This document shows positions 42,272 to 52,394 of a DNA stretch of 64,000 nucleotides, piece by piece. Origin of the DNA: Rebecca billardiae RCC1528 (Eukaryota; Haptophyta). How positions within the stretch are numbered: the first letter of the stretch is position 1; every line of letters starts with the position of its first letter. Made by a program: the position numbers and the translations under genes. The DNA lies in assembly GCA_965240325.2 (NCBI GenBank), contig OZ251233.1, positions 2,232,001-2,296,000 on the forward strand. Reading direction: 5' to 3'. Under the pieces are notes generated by a model. The model was given only the letters and a program-made list of their open reading frames with translations, was not told the origin of the DNA and did not search any database.

Positions 42272-42745
42272 GCGCGACGCTGCGCGCCGCGCGCCCCGCC
42301 GCCATTTTTTCACGCGGCCACGGACGAGCGGCCACTGCGCCATCGTCGCGAGACGCGGCGGCAGGTCGCTCGGGGAGGGGCGCGGGCGACGCGACTCGTG
42401 CTCGCGCCCGTGCGCGCTCGCCCGTCCGCGGGCGTTCCTCGAGCCCCGCCGAGCGCACCGAGCGCGACGCTGCGCGCCGCGCGCCCCGCCGCCATTTTTT
42501 CACCGGGCCGACGACGGGCCATGGCCGAGCGGCGCCATTGTGTTACGTGTTACGGTGTTACAGCTGTAACAGGGGGCCTCCTCCCGGGCCCGGCGGCCCG
42601 CCCGCCCCGGACCTGGACCGGTCGGCTCCCGGACTCGCCGCGCCGGACTTGTTACGTGTTACGGTGTTACAGCTGTTACAGGGGGCCTCCTCCCGGGCCC
42701 GGCGGCCCGCCCGCCCCGGCCCCGGCCCGGCCGGCTCCCGGACTC
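42272..42745 (-). repeat. Right inverted-repeat arm of the primase element
   Basis: Inverted counterpart of 40320-40790 with the same order of units: two CCATTTTTTCAC-containing units (about 42303 and 42492), then satellite-type units starting at 42542. The arm passes directly into the tandem array. Confidence 0.8.
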
Positions 42746-43931
42746 GCCGCGCCGGACTTGTTACGTCGTGTTACGGTGTTACAGCTGTCTGTTACAGGGG
42801 GCCTCCTCCCGCGGGCCCGGCAGCGCGGCCCCGGGGCCCGCCGGCAGCCCCGGACTCGGACGAGCCGGACTTGTTACGTGTTACGGTGTTACAGCTGTTA
42901 CAGGGGGCCTCCTCCCGGGCCGCGAGGCCCGGGCCCGCCGGCAGCCCCGGACCCGGACGCGCCGGACTTGTTACGTGTTACAGGTGTTACAGCTGTTACA
43001 GGGGGCCTCCTCCCGGGCCCGGCGCGGCCGGCCCGCCGGCAGCCCCGGACTCCGGGACGAGCCGGACTTGTTACGTGTTACAGGTGTTACAGCTGTTACA
43101 GGGGGCCTCCTCCCGGGCCGCGAGGCCCGGGCCCGCCGGCAGCCCCGGACCCGGACGCGCCGGACTTGTTACGTGTTACAGGTGTTACAGCTGTTACACG
43201 GGGGGCCTCCTCCCGGGCCCGGCGCGGCCGGCCCGCCGGCAGCCCCGGACTCCGGGACGAGCCGGACTTGTTACGTGTTACAGGTGTTACAGCTGTTACA
43301 GGGGGCCTCCTCCCGGGCCGCGAGGCCCGGGCCCGCCGGCAGCCCCGGACCCGGACGCGCCGGACTTGTTACGTGTTACAGGTGTTACAGCTGTTACTCA
43401 GGGGGCCTCCTCCCGGGCCCGGCGCGGCCGGCCCGCCGGCAGCCCCGGACTCCGGGACGAGCCGGACTTGTTACGTGTTACAGGTGTTACAGCTGTTACA
43501 GGGGGCCTCCTCCCGGGCCGCGAGGCCCGGGCCCGCCGGCAGCCCCGGACCCGGACGCGCCGGACTTGTTACGTGTTACGGTGTTACAGCTGTTACAGGG
43601 GGCCTCCTCCCGGGCCCGGCGCGGCCGGCCCGCCGGCAGCCCCGGACTCCGGGACGAGCCGGACTTGTTACGTGTTACAGGTGTTACAGCTGTTACAGGG
43701 GGCCTCCTCCCGGGCCGCGAGGCCCGGGCCCGCCGGCAGCCCCGGACTCGGACGCGCCGGACTTGTTACGTGTTACGGTGTTACAGCTGTTACAGGGGGC
43801 CTCCTCCCGGGCCCGGCGCGGCCGGCCCGCCGGCAGCCCCGGACTCCGGGACGAGCCGGACTTGTTACGTGTTACGGTGTTACAGCTGTTACAGGGGGCC
43901 TCCTCCCGGGCCGCGAGGCCCGGGCCCGCCG
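42542..43931 (+). repeat. Satellite array, about 14 units of 98-113 bp
   Basis: Units start GTTACGTGTTAC at 42542, 42651, 42760, 42873, 42970, 43070, 43168, 43270, 43368, 43470, 43568, 43667, 43765 and 43864. Each holds GTGTTACAGCTGTTAC, a GGGGGCCTCCTCCCGGG block and a GC-rich segment. From 42873 on, two unit types alternate: one with CCGCGAGGCCCGGG and one with CCCGGCGCGGCCGG, giving a dimer of about 199 bp. Long ORFs across the array are repeats of one peptide and are not genes. Confidence 0.95.
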
Positions 43932-44436
43932 GCCCAGGAGTGCCGCCGCGGACCGACCACGCCGCTGACTCAGGACGCCGACGGCGTCACGGGGGCGATG
44001 CGGCGCGCCGCCGCGCGGCCGCCGCCGCGCGCGCGCGCCTGACGCGCGCGCTGTCGAGCCGCAGTCCCTCGCGTGCCTGCGCGGGCGGGTGACCGGGGTG
44101 TTACCATCGCTACGGCCGACAGGGCCAAAAATCCCTATAGAAAACATTTCCCCTATGAAGGTAATATGGGTAGCAGAAACTCGGGTCCATACCCCGGCCC
44201 GCACTACTCCGCAGGGTTTGGCCACCGCCGTCAGCGCGTCACCGGCTGGACGGCAGCGGTCGCGTGTCGCTCCGCCGACAGGCGCAGCGGGCGTAGGTGT
44301 GGTGTTGGTCGCAAGGCGTGCCGCGGCTGCCCGAACGTCTCTTGCGCACTAGGGCCGCGCGCGGGCGGCGCCCAAGCGCACAGCTGCCCGGCCGGAGCCG
44401 CCGGTGCCCTCGGGGGCGCCTAAGCGCGCGTGCCGT
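43932..44436. other. Intergenic, 3' flank of ATP synthase alpha
   Basis: Contains a lower-GC patch at about 44125-44170 (ccctatagaaaacatttccc). No gene. It lies downstream of the minus-strand ATP synthase gene, so its terminator should be near 44400. Confidence 0.5.
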
Positions 44437-46669
44437 CTACTTGGAGGCGTTGTACTCGGCGGTGAACTTGGTCATCATCTCCTTGATCGAGTCGTCGGTG
44501 CCCTTGGAGAGCGCGCCCTCCGCCTTGATCGTGTCGATCAGGCCCGGGTGCGAGGCCTTGGTGTGCGCGAGCAGCTGGTCGAGGAACGGGCCGACCTGCG
44601 CACACGCGCACACGGACACAGAGAAGAGAGCAGGAGGCGCGCGTGAGGCCGCGAGCGCGCGGCGGCGGCGCGCGGCGCGTGCGCGTGCGCGTGCGCTCAC
44701 CTCCGAGATCTGCAGCTTGTCGAGGAAGCCGCGCGTGCCCGCGTAGATGAGGATCACCTGCTCCTGGAAGGGCAGCGGCACGTACTGCTTCTGCTTGAGC
44801 AGCTCCGTCAGCCGCGCGCCGCGGTTGAGCAGGTACTGCGTGGCCGCGTCGAGGTCGGAGCCGAACTGCGCAAACGCCGCCATCTCACGGTACTGCGCGA
44901 GCTCGAGCTTGAGCGTGCCCGCGACCTGCTTCATGGCCTTGCGCTGCGCCGCGGAGCCTGTGCGTGCGCGGCAAGCGCGGGTCGGCGGCGTGGGCCGGGC
45001 GCGCGCGGCGCGATCAGCCTCCGCCTCTGCGCGCGCGGCGCTGCCGGCGGCGGCGGCGCGCGGGCGCGGCGCCGGGCGCGGCGCCGGGCGCGGCGCCGGG
45101 CGCGCGCGGCGAGGGCGGCGGCGCGCGGGCGCGCACCGACGCGCGAGACGGAGAGACCGACGTTGATCGCCGGCCGGATGCCGCGGTAGAAGAGCTCGGC
45201 CTCGAGGAAGATCTGCCCGTCCGTGATCGAGATCACGTTGGTGGGGATGTACGCGGACACGTCGCCCGCCTGCGTCTCGATCACGGGCAGCGCGGTGAGC
45301 GAGCCCGCGCCAAACGCGTCTGACATCTTGGCCGCGCGCTCGAGGAGGCGCGAGTGCAGGTAGAAGACGTCGCCGGGGTAGGCCTCGCGGCCGGGCGGCC
45401 GGCGGAGCAGCAGCGACATCTGGCGGTACGCGACCGCCTGCTTGGAGAGGTCGTCGTAGATGATGAGCGCGTGCATCCCGTTGTCGCGGAAGAACTCGCC
45501 GATCGTGCAGCCCGAGTAGGGCGCGATGAACTGCAGCGGCGCCGCCTCCGAGGCGGTGGCGGCGACGATGCACGAGTACTCCATCGCGCCCGCCTCCTGC
45601 AGCGTCTTCATCAGCTGCGCCACCGTCGAGCGCTTCTGCCCGACCGCGACGTACACGCAGTAGAGCGACTTGGACTTGTCGCCCGCCGCGTTGATGCTCT
45701 TCTGGTTGATCATCGCGTCGATGGCGACGGCCGTCTTGCCCGTCTGCCGATCGCCGATGATCAGCTCGCGCTGCCCGCGGCCGATGGGCACGAGCGAGTC
45801 GACGGCCTTGAGGCCCGTCTCCATGGGCTCGTGCACCGACTGCCGCGCGATGATGCCCGGCGCCTTCACCTCGATGCGCTGGCGCGTCACCTCGCCCGCG
45901 ATCGGCCCCTTGCCGTCGACCGGGTTGCCGAGCGCGTCGACGACGCGGTTGAGCATGCCCAGGCCGACGGGCATGTCGATGATCGCGCCGGTGCGCTTGA
46001 CCGTGTCGCCCTCCTTGATCTCGCGGTCGTTGCCGAAGACGACGATGCCGACGTTGTCGTTCTCCAGGTTGAGCGCCATGCCCTTGATGCCGCTGTCGAA
46101 CTCGACCATCTCACCGGCTTGCACTTTGCTCAGCCCGTGCACGCGCGCGATGCCGTCGCCGATGGCGAGCACCTTGCCCACCTCCGTCACCTCCGAGGCG
46201 CTCGAGAACTCGGCGATCTTCTTCTCGATGATCGACGAGAGCTCCGACGCCGACGGCTGGTTGGCCTTGGACGACTCTGCGCGGCGCGGCGCGGCGCGGC
46301 GCGATTCGAGGCGGCGGCGGCGCGGAGCCGGCGCGCGGCGCGCGTGCGCGGGGGAGTTCAGCCGGCGGCGAGCGAGCGGCGGCACGCGGGAGCGTGGTGG
46401 ATTTCACGGCGCCCCCCACCCGCGCGGCGTCGCGCGGCCTCGCGGCCGCGCCACGAGCTGGCGCACGCCCCGCGGCCGCGCGAAATCAACGCCCAGACCG
46501 CCGCCGCGCGGGGCGGCGGCCGACCCACGGCGCGCGTGCTCGGGCGCGCACCCGCTGGCCGGTTCGCCCGGAAGTGGCGCGCGCTGCATGCCGCGACGAC
46601 ACGCGTCGCAGCCCGTGCCTCGGGCACGACGCTGCGCCCGAGGGCGGCGAGCGAGCGCTGGGCCAGCAT
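44437..46669 (-). CDS. atp1: Mitochondrial F1 ATP synthase subunit alpha
   Basis: Exons complement(46552-46669, 45137-46276, 44701-44957, 44437-44595) give 557 residues. Non-catalytic nucleotide-binding subunit of the F1 head. Exon 1 encodes a presequence ([20 protein letters not shown] ... ARHFRAN). The body begins [20 protein letters not shown] and shows Walker [14 protein letters not shown] (about residues 212-224), the Walker B stretch [20 protein letters not shown] and the signature [17 protein letters not shown], which spans the second intron. The C-terminus ends with [16 protein letters not shown]. Introns of 275, 179 and 105 nt are all GT-AG (phases 1, 1, 0). The plastid form of the subunit is normally encoded in the plastid genome, and the presequence agrees with mitochondria. 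Divergent from MOB1, 281 bp apart. Confidence 0.97.
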
Positions 46670-46950
46670 GGCAAGGGGCTCCCTTCGGCGACACACCCGA
46701 GGAGCGAGGCTCTCGGGGCCGAGAAATGAAAGGCCCGGACTCGCGCCTTTGAGCGAATGAGTGATTCACGCCGTGCGTGGCGTGCGTCCGGACCGGCCCC
46801 AGTGCTTGCAAGCAGCCGCAGCGCGAGCCAAGGACGCCTGACCGTGAGTTGTCCGGTCGTCCACCGGCGGCAGCGAGGGGGCCGCCTCGTCCGTGGGCGC
46901 GCCCGCGGAGCGCGAGGAGTGCCGCGGGCAGCGCGCCTGCGCCCGTCGCG

Positions 46951-48065
46951 ATGGCGAACAAGCTGCTCAAAGCGTTCAACCTGTGCGCGCCACGCGCGCG
47001 CGCGGGCGCGCTGGCGACGGCCGAGGCCGCGCGCGCCGCCGGGCTGATCGCGCGCCGCCGGCCGGCGCGCGCGCGGTCGTGGCCTGCGCAGAGACAACCA
47101 AAAGACGTTCCGTCCGAAGAAGAAGCACGTGGTCGGCACGAAGCGTTACGAGCTGCACAAGTACGCGCAGTCCACACTGGGTGCAGGTGCGGGCGCGCAC
47201 GCGCCGAGCGGCGGCAGGAGCGCGGCGGCGGCCCGGCGCGCACGCCCGGCCGCGCCGACCGCTCACCCGTGGCGCCGGCGCGGTGGCTGCCGGCCGCGCC
47301 GCGCGCAGGGAATCTGCGCGATGCGGTCGCGCTGCCGAGGGGCGAGGACGTGAACGAGTGGCTCGCGGTCAACAGTGCGCGCTGCGCGCGCGCGCGCCGG
47401 TGCGCGCGCTCGGAGCGCGAGCTCACTCGCGCCCGGCGGCGGCCCGTCCGCGGCGCCGCGCAGCGGTGGACTTCTTCAACGAGATCTCCCTGCTGTACGG
47501 CACCGTCGCCGAGTTCTGCACCGCCGAGTCCTGCCCCGTCATGTCCGCCGGCCCCAAGTACGAGTACATGTGGGCGGACGGCGTGGAGGTGAAGCGCCCC
47601 ATCTCCGTCTCCGCGCCCGAGTACATCGACCTGCTGATGAGCTGGGTGCAGAACCAGCTGGACAACGAGGACATCTTCCCGACGCGAATAGGCGTGCCCT
47701 TCCCGGATAACTTCCGCGAGATCGTCTCCAACATCTTCCGCCGCCTCTTCCGCGTGTACGGCCACATCTACCACTCGCACTTCGAGAGCATCCTCAACCT
47801 GGGCGCGGAGCCGCACCTCAACACGTGCTTCAAGCACTACGTCTACTTTGTGCGCGAGTTCGGGCTGATCCCGAACAAGCAGGAGATGGCGCCGCTGCAG
47901 GAGCTGATCGACCAGCTGCTCGCGCGCGACGAGGCGCTGTACGGCGGCAAGGCGGCGGGCGGCGCGGGCGGGAGCGCGGGCGCGGGCACGAGCAGCGCGC
48001 CGCCACAGGCCGCGCCGTCCGGCCCGCCGCGACAGCCGGCGGCCGCGCACGGGGCGCAGGGCTAG
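46951..48065 (+). CDS. MOB1: MOB1, Hippo/mitotic-exit kinase adaptor
   Basis: Exons 46951-46982, 47092-47186, 47309-47374 and 47464-48065 give 264 residues; all introns are GT-AG (109, 122 and 89 nt; phases 2, 1, 1). The spliced N-terminus reads MANKLLKAFNLDNQKTFRPK, followed by the YELHKYAQSTLGAGNLRDAV and NEWLAVNTVDFFNEIS segments that define MOB1. Zinc ligands are in EFCTAESCPVMS and HIYHSHFESI. MOB1 binds and activates NDR/LATS kinases in mitotic exit and growth control. The first three exons are only 32, 95 and 66 nt and would be missed by ORF-based annotation. The C-terminal 45 residues are an Ala/Gly/Pro tail not found in animal or plant MOB1. Confidence 0.96.
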
Positions 48066-48705
48066 GCGGTGTGCGCATGGGCGCTGGCGGCCGTGCGCGC
48101 CGCGTGCCCGCCGCCGGCCGCCGGCCCTCGCGCGTGCGCATCGCGCTGCGGTGCGCGAATCGACGCGCGCGCCCGGCCGAGGGCGAGCCCGGCATCCGCC
48201 ACCTCGATCGCGCCGCGGCAGGGCTGCAGTCGGAGGCGAGCGCGGGCCGCGCCAACTTCGGACTCCGCACGCGGCACGCCTGTCTGGCGGGCGCCATCGA
48301 GCTCCCGCGGCGCTCACGCGCCAAGGGCGCGCGCACGGCGGCCCCGTGCGTAGGCCGGTGCCGGCCGCTTCATGCCGTGCCCGGCGCGCGAAGGCGGAGC
48401 GAGCGTCAGGCAAAACTCATCTGCTTCCACGCCACTGGCGCCGGGCGGGATTCTGATGAACAACTGCGCGCCGATACCGGGGTAAATGCCGTTAGATCGC
48501 GTCGAATGATCATCGATGGCGAATCTTCGAATCGTGCTCGCAGCTCACAGCGCGGGCCAATCAGCGCACGACTTTCGGGTGCGTTCGCCTAGATATGATA
48601 GCTGTTCCGCATACTAAACTACGTTGCGGCAAGCAGTAGCCGCGTTACCGTCTGCTGCGGCGGGGGCCCACAAGGAGGGAGGGCGCCCCAGCACGCGCGG
48701 CGGCG
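48066..48705. other. Intergenic, no supported gene
   Basis: Between MOB1 and the acyltransferase. Overlapping Arg/Ala-rich frames only. The last 100 bp before 48706 is less GC-rich and is the presumed promoter. Confidence 0.5.
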
Positions 48706-51700
48706 ATGGCGACGGCGTCGGCGGCACCGGGGCTGCCGTACCGGCCCCCGGTCGCCGCGCGACAGCAGCCGCCGCACATCCACATCGCCAACCGCGTCGA
48801 CCGCGAGCGCGAGCACACCTCGCTCGCATCGTCGACGGCGGCGTTTGTGTTTGCCTCGTATGTGCGCCACCTGCTCGCGCTGTACTACTCGTCGATCTCG
48901 ATCTACGGGCTGGACAACGTGCCGCCGCGCGGCACGCCGACGATTCTGGTGAGCAACCACCGCAACCTCTTCGTGGACGGGCTGCTGATGAGCGTCGTCG
49001 CGCCGCAGCGGCAGGTGGCCTTCCTGGTGGCGGAGGTGTCGCTGCGCTTCCCGCTGATGGCGCGGCTGGCGAAGCTGCTCGGGTACATCCCGGTGAAGCG
49101 CTCGCAGGACTCGGCGGTGACGGGCGAGGGCGCGATCGTCGAGCTGCGCCCGCTCGCCGGGCCCCGCGCGCGCGTCGAGGTCGTCGGGCGCGGCACGTCC
49201 TTCCGCAGCCAGGCGCTGCTCGGCCACCGGCTGCTCATCTCGGGCGCGGGCGCGTACGACGAGCTCAAGGTGCTCTCCGTGCAGTCGGACGAGCTGCTCA
49301 CGGCGGACGTGGTGTCCGTGCTGCCCGACGAGGCCGAGGCCGACGCCGAGCAGATCGCCGTCGTGCGCGACACGGAGGGCGAACGCGCGGCGCTCTCGGC
49401 GCGGCACGAGGCGGAGGCGATGCAGCGGCAGCAGCAGCAGCGGCGGCAGCTGCAGCAGCAGACGCACGGCGGGCCGGCGGGGGGGCCGCCGCTGCAGCGG
49501 CAGCCGTCGGACGAGCGCGGCGGCAGGCCGGGGGACACGACCACGCGCCGCCGCGCCATCGAGCTCCCCGCCGCGCGCTTCAAGCTGGGCAAGCCGATTG
49601 ACCAACGGCACGTGTTCCAGAACGCGATCGCCAAGCTGGGGCACGGCTGGACGATCGGCATGTGCCCCGAGGGGCGCTCGACGGACCGGCACGGGCTGCA
49701 GCCGCTCAAGCCGGGCGCGGCGGCGCTCGCGCTCGCCACCGCGGCGGAGCACGACGTGCCCGTCGCCTTCGTCCCCGTCGGGCTGCTGTACCGTGCGTAC
49801 GCGTTCCGATCGCACGCGCTCGCGGTCGCGGGCGAGCCGTTCGCGCCGCCGCCCCGGCTGCTCGGCGCGTACAGAGAGGGCGGCGAGCGGCGGGCGGCGG
49901 CGACGCGCACGCTCACGCGGTACCTGCGCCGCCGGCTCTCCGAGCTCGCCTTCGCCGACGCGGACGACGCGGAGGAGGCGCGCACGCTCGTCTCGGCCGT
50001 GGAGGTTGTGCACTCGCACCTGGGGCACGCCCTCGCGCCCGAGGCGGCGCAGCACTCGGCGATCGCGCCGCTGCCGATCGGCCGGCCGGTGTGGACGCCG
50101 CACGTGCGGCACTCGCGGCACTGGCGGAGTCGCTCGCTCTCGACGAGCTCGGGCAGCGTGGGCGCGGCGCTCGGCGCGTCGGCGTCCTCGCCGGGCGGCA
50201 TCGCCGAGGAGCCGCCGGCGCGCCGCTCCGCCGCCTCCACCGCCTCCGCCACCGTGCACCCGAGCTCCGCGCCGCTGTGGCCAGTCGGGCTGGTGCCGGA
50301 GTACGAGCGGCTGCACGTGGCGCTGGCGCGCGCGCGCCGGGCGGCGAGGAGCGCGGCGGCGGAGGACGAGGGCGCGGCGAGGCTGCGCGCCGCGATCGGT
50401 CGGATGGGCACGCTCCGCGCGCGCATCGAGGCCAGCGGCCTCGACCGCCCCGCCCACGTCGCGCTGCTCCGCGGCTGGAGCGCGCGCGGGCTGCGCGCGT
50501 GGCAGGCGTGCGCCGCCGCGTACACGGCGCTGCTGCTGCTGCTCGCGCTCGCGCTCGCGCCCGGGATGGCGCCGAGCGCGGTGGCGGCCGCGGTGGCGAC
50601 GCGCGTCGCGCGCGCGCACGCCGAGCGCGACCGCGCGCTGCCGCACAAGGACAGCGGCGCCGACGTGCTCGCCTCCTTCCACGTGCTCATCTTTGCGTAC
50701 GCGTCCACCGCGGCCAACGTGCTGCTGGCGACGTGCGCGGCGGCGGGCGCGGCCGTGCTGCACGCGCTGGGCTGGCTGCTGCCGAGCGCGCCGCCGGGGT
50801 GCGCGCGCCGTGCAGCGCGCGGCGCGCGCCCGCGCCGGCCCCTTAGTGCGCTCAGCCGGCCCCTCCCGCCGCCCTCGCCCCTCCCGCCGCCCTCGCCCCC
50901 GCCCTCCGCCCCTCCCGCACGCAGGCTGGTGGTGCTGCTGTGCGCGCTGGTCGGCTGCCTGTGCATGCTGTACGTGCGGCTGGCGATGCTGGCGGCGGAC
51001 ATGCTGAGCGTGGCCGCCGAGCACTGGTGGCGCACGCAGTGCTGGCTGGCGCTCAGCCGCGAGGAGCGCGCGCAGCTGCTGGCGGAGGTGGACATCGTGC
51101 GCGCCATGCTCACGCCCGTGCTCGCCGCTTACATCCCGCGCAGGCGCGAGCCGCTCGCGGCGATGGGCGCGGCGTCACTCGGCTCCGCCGCCGCCTCGCA
51201 GCAGCAGCAGCAGCCGGAGGGCGGCGGCGCGCGCCTCTCGGCGGGCGGCGCGCGCCGCAGCTCGGCGAGCGTGGGCTCGGGCGCGGGCGCGGCGCCGCTG
51301 CCGCCCCTCATCGGGCCGGACGGCGCGCCGCTGCCGCCCGTCCTCCCGCCCGCCGACGCCGAGCTCGAGCTGGGCGGCCGCTCCTTCGAATCGCGCACCA
51401 GCGCCGAGCTCCTCGAGGTGTCGTCCTCGCTGTGGGGCTCGGAGCCGCCGACGCCGCAGGAGCGGGACGGACCCGCGCCGCTCAGCTCGGTGCACAGCCC
51501 GCCGCACCAGATGGCGCGCGCGGACGCGGCGGGGCACGAGTCGCCGCGGAGCGACGGCGCCGGCGGGGACGGCGCGCACGGCGGCGCGCACGGCGCCGGC
51601 GGACGCGGCGCTCGCGGCTCGGACGGGAGCGCCAAGCGCGCGCCGGCGAGCAGCGCGCAGCCCTCGGGCTCGGCCAGCGGGCGCGCGCTCGCAGCCGCTG

Positions 51701-51759
51701 GCGCCGCGGACTTGGTCGTAGACGAGCGCGGCGAGCCCACCGGTGGCGGGGCGGGGTGA
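48706..51759 (+). CDS. Glycerol-3-phosphate / DHAP acyltransferase, Gpt2-Sct1-like
   Basis: Exons 48706-50798 and 50925-51759 give 975 residues. PlsC-type acyltransferase that acylates sn-1 of glycerol-3-phosphate in the ER, the first step of glycerolipid synthesis. Motif I is at residues 84-91 (NHRNLFVD, an HxxxxD box) and motif III near 320 (MCPEGRSTD). AVAFVPVGLLYR-like text after it corresponds to motif IV. A Gln-rich insert (QRQQQQRRQLQQQ) lies between motifs I and III. The C-terminal half has hydrophobic segments (YTALLLLLALALAPG, ASTAANVLLATCAAAGAAVL, LVVLLCALVGCLCMLYVRLA) and a long Ser/Gly/Pro tail, an arrangement like fungal Gpt2/Sct1. The 126-nt intron is in frame and stop-free; its removal deletes a Pro/Arg stretch between two membrane helices. 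Confidence 0.85.
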   Translation: MATASAAPGLPYRPPVAARQQPPHIHIANRVDREREHTSLASSTAAFVFASYVRHLLALYYSSISIYGLDNVPPRGTPTILVSNHRNLFVDGLLMSVVAPQRQVAFLVAEVSLRFPLMARLAKLLGYIPVKRSQDSAVTGEGAIVELRPLAGPRARVEVVGRGTSFRSQALLGHRLLISGAGAYDELKVLSVQSDELLTADVVSVLPDEAEADAEQIAVVRDTEGERAALSARHEAEAMQRQQQQRRQLQQQTHGGPAGGPPLQRQPSDERGGRPGDTTTRRRAIELPAARFKLGKPIDQRHVFQNAIAKLGHGWTIGMCPEGRSTDRHGLQPLKPGAAALALATAAEHDVPVAFVPVGLLYRAYAFRSHALAVAGEPFAPPPRLLGAYREGGERRAAATRTLTRYLRRRLSELAFADADDAEEARTLVSAVEVVHSHLGHALAPEAAQHSAIAPLPIGRPVWTPHVRHSRHWRSRSLSTSSGSVGAALGASASSPGGIAEEPPARRSAASTASATVHPSSAPLWPVGLVPEYERLHVALARARRAARSAAAEDEGAARLRAAIGRMGTLRARIEASGLDRPAHVALLRGWSARGLRAWQACAAAYTALLLLLALALAPGMAPSAVAAAVATRVARAHAERDRALPHKDSGADVLASFHVLIFAYASTAANVLLATCAAAGAAVLHALGWLLPSAPPGCARRAARGARPRRPLSALSRPLPPPSPLPPPSPPPSAPPARRLVVLLCALVGCLCMLYVRLAMLAADMLSVAAEHWWRTQCWLALSREERAQLLAEVDIVRAMLTPVLAAYIPRRREPLAAMGAASLGSAAASQQQQQPEGGGARLSAGGARRSSASVGSGAGAAPLPPLIGPDGAPLPPVLPPADAELELGGRSFESRTSAELLEVSSSLWGSEPPTPQERDGPAPLSSVHSPPHQMARADAAGHESPRSDGAGGDGAHGGAHGAGGRGARGSDGSAKRAPASSAQPSGSASGRALAAAGAADLVVDERGEPTGGGAG

Positions 51760-52124
51760 CGCGCTGCCCCGGCTGGCAGCAGTTGCCATATCGGTCGGCA
51801 GCATCGACTTATAGTCGTCCCACCCACAGTGACGGTACATGCACGCGACTATACTGCGCGCTGTACATATATATAGAGAGAGAGCCGCCGAGAGAGAGAT
51901 GAGTAGTAGAGTTCTGCAGCTGACTGTCTGCTGAGTGAGCCGGCCTGAGTCTGCTCCGACTGCTGGAGCGCGCTGACTGTAGTATGACTCGCTATGAGCA
52001 GTGAGTGTACATGTATATACGCGAACCTGTCGCCCGGCCGCCATCGTCACGTACTACACGCGTACTACTTGCAGCGCATATATGACTCATCACTCAGTGA
52101 GTCAGACATCACTCATCAGACTCA
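51760..52124. other. Intergenic between convergent genes
   Basis: Less GC-rich; contains a short TA then GA run near 51866-51898. No coding signal. It holds the 3' ends of the acyltransferase and NOG2 genes. Confidence 0.5.
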
Positions 52125-52360
52125 TCAGTCCTCATCGCCGAACACGTCGTCCCACCGCACGCCGCCCTCCGCGCGCGCGTCTGCGGCTCGCGCGGCGGGC
52201 GCGCGGCCAGCAGCCCGCGCGTTGGAGCGCGGTGCCGCTTCGCCGGACGGGTGCGCATCGCCCACCGCCTCCTGCTCCGCCTCCGCCTCCGCCGCGTCCT
52301 CGCCCTCGGCCTCGCTGTCCGCGCCGCTGCCGCTGCCGTCGGAGGGCGCGCCGCCCTCGC

Positions 52361-52394
<34 letters not shown>

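Noticed and set aside
42542-43931. CRISPR array
   Set aside because: Units are contiguous near-identical tandem repeats of about 100 bp without unique spacers, in a eukaryotic genome.
41277-43968. Very long ORFs across the primase region and the satellite
   Set aside because: They are alternative frames of the primase followed by translation of the tandem repeat, giving one peptide over and over; no start context or domain.
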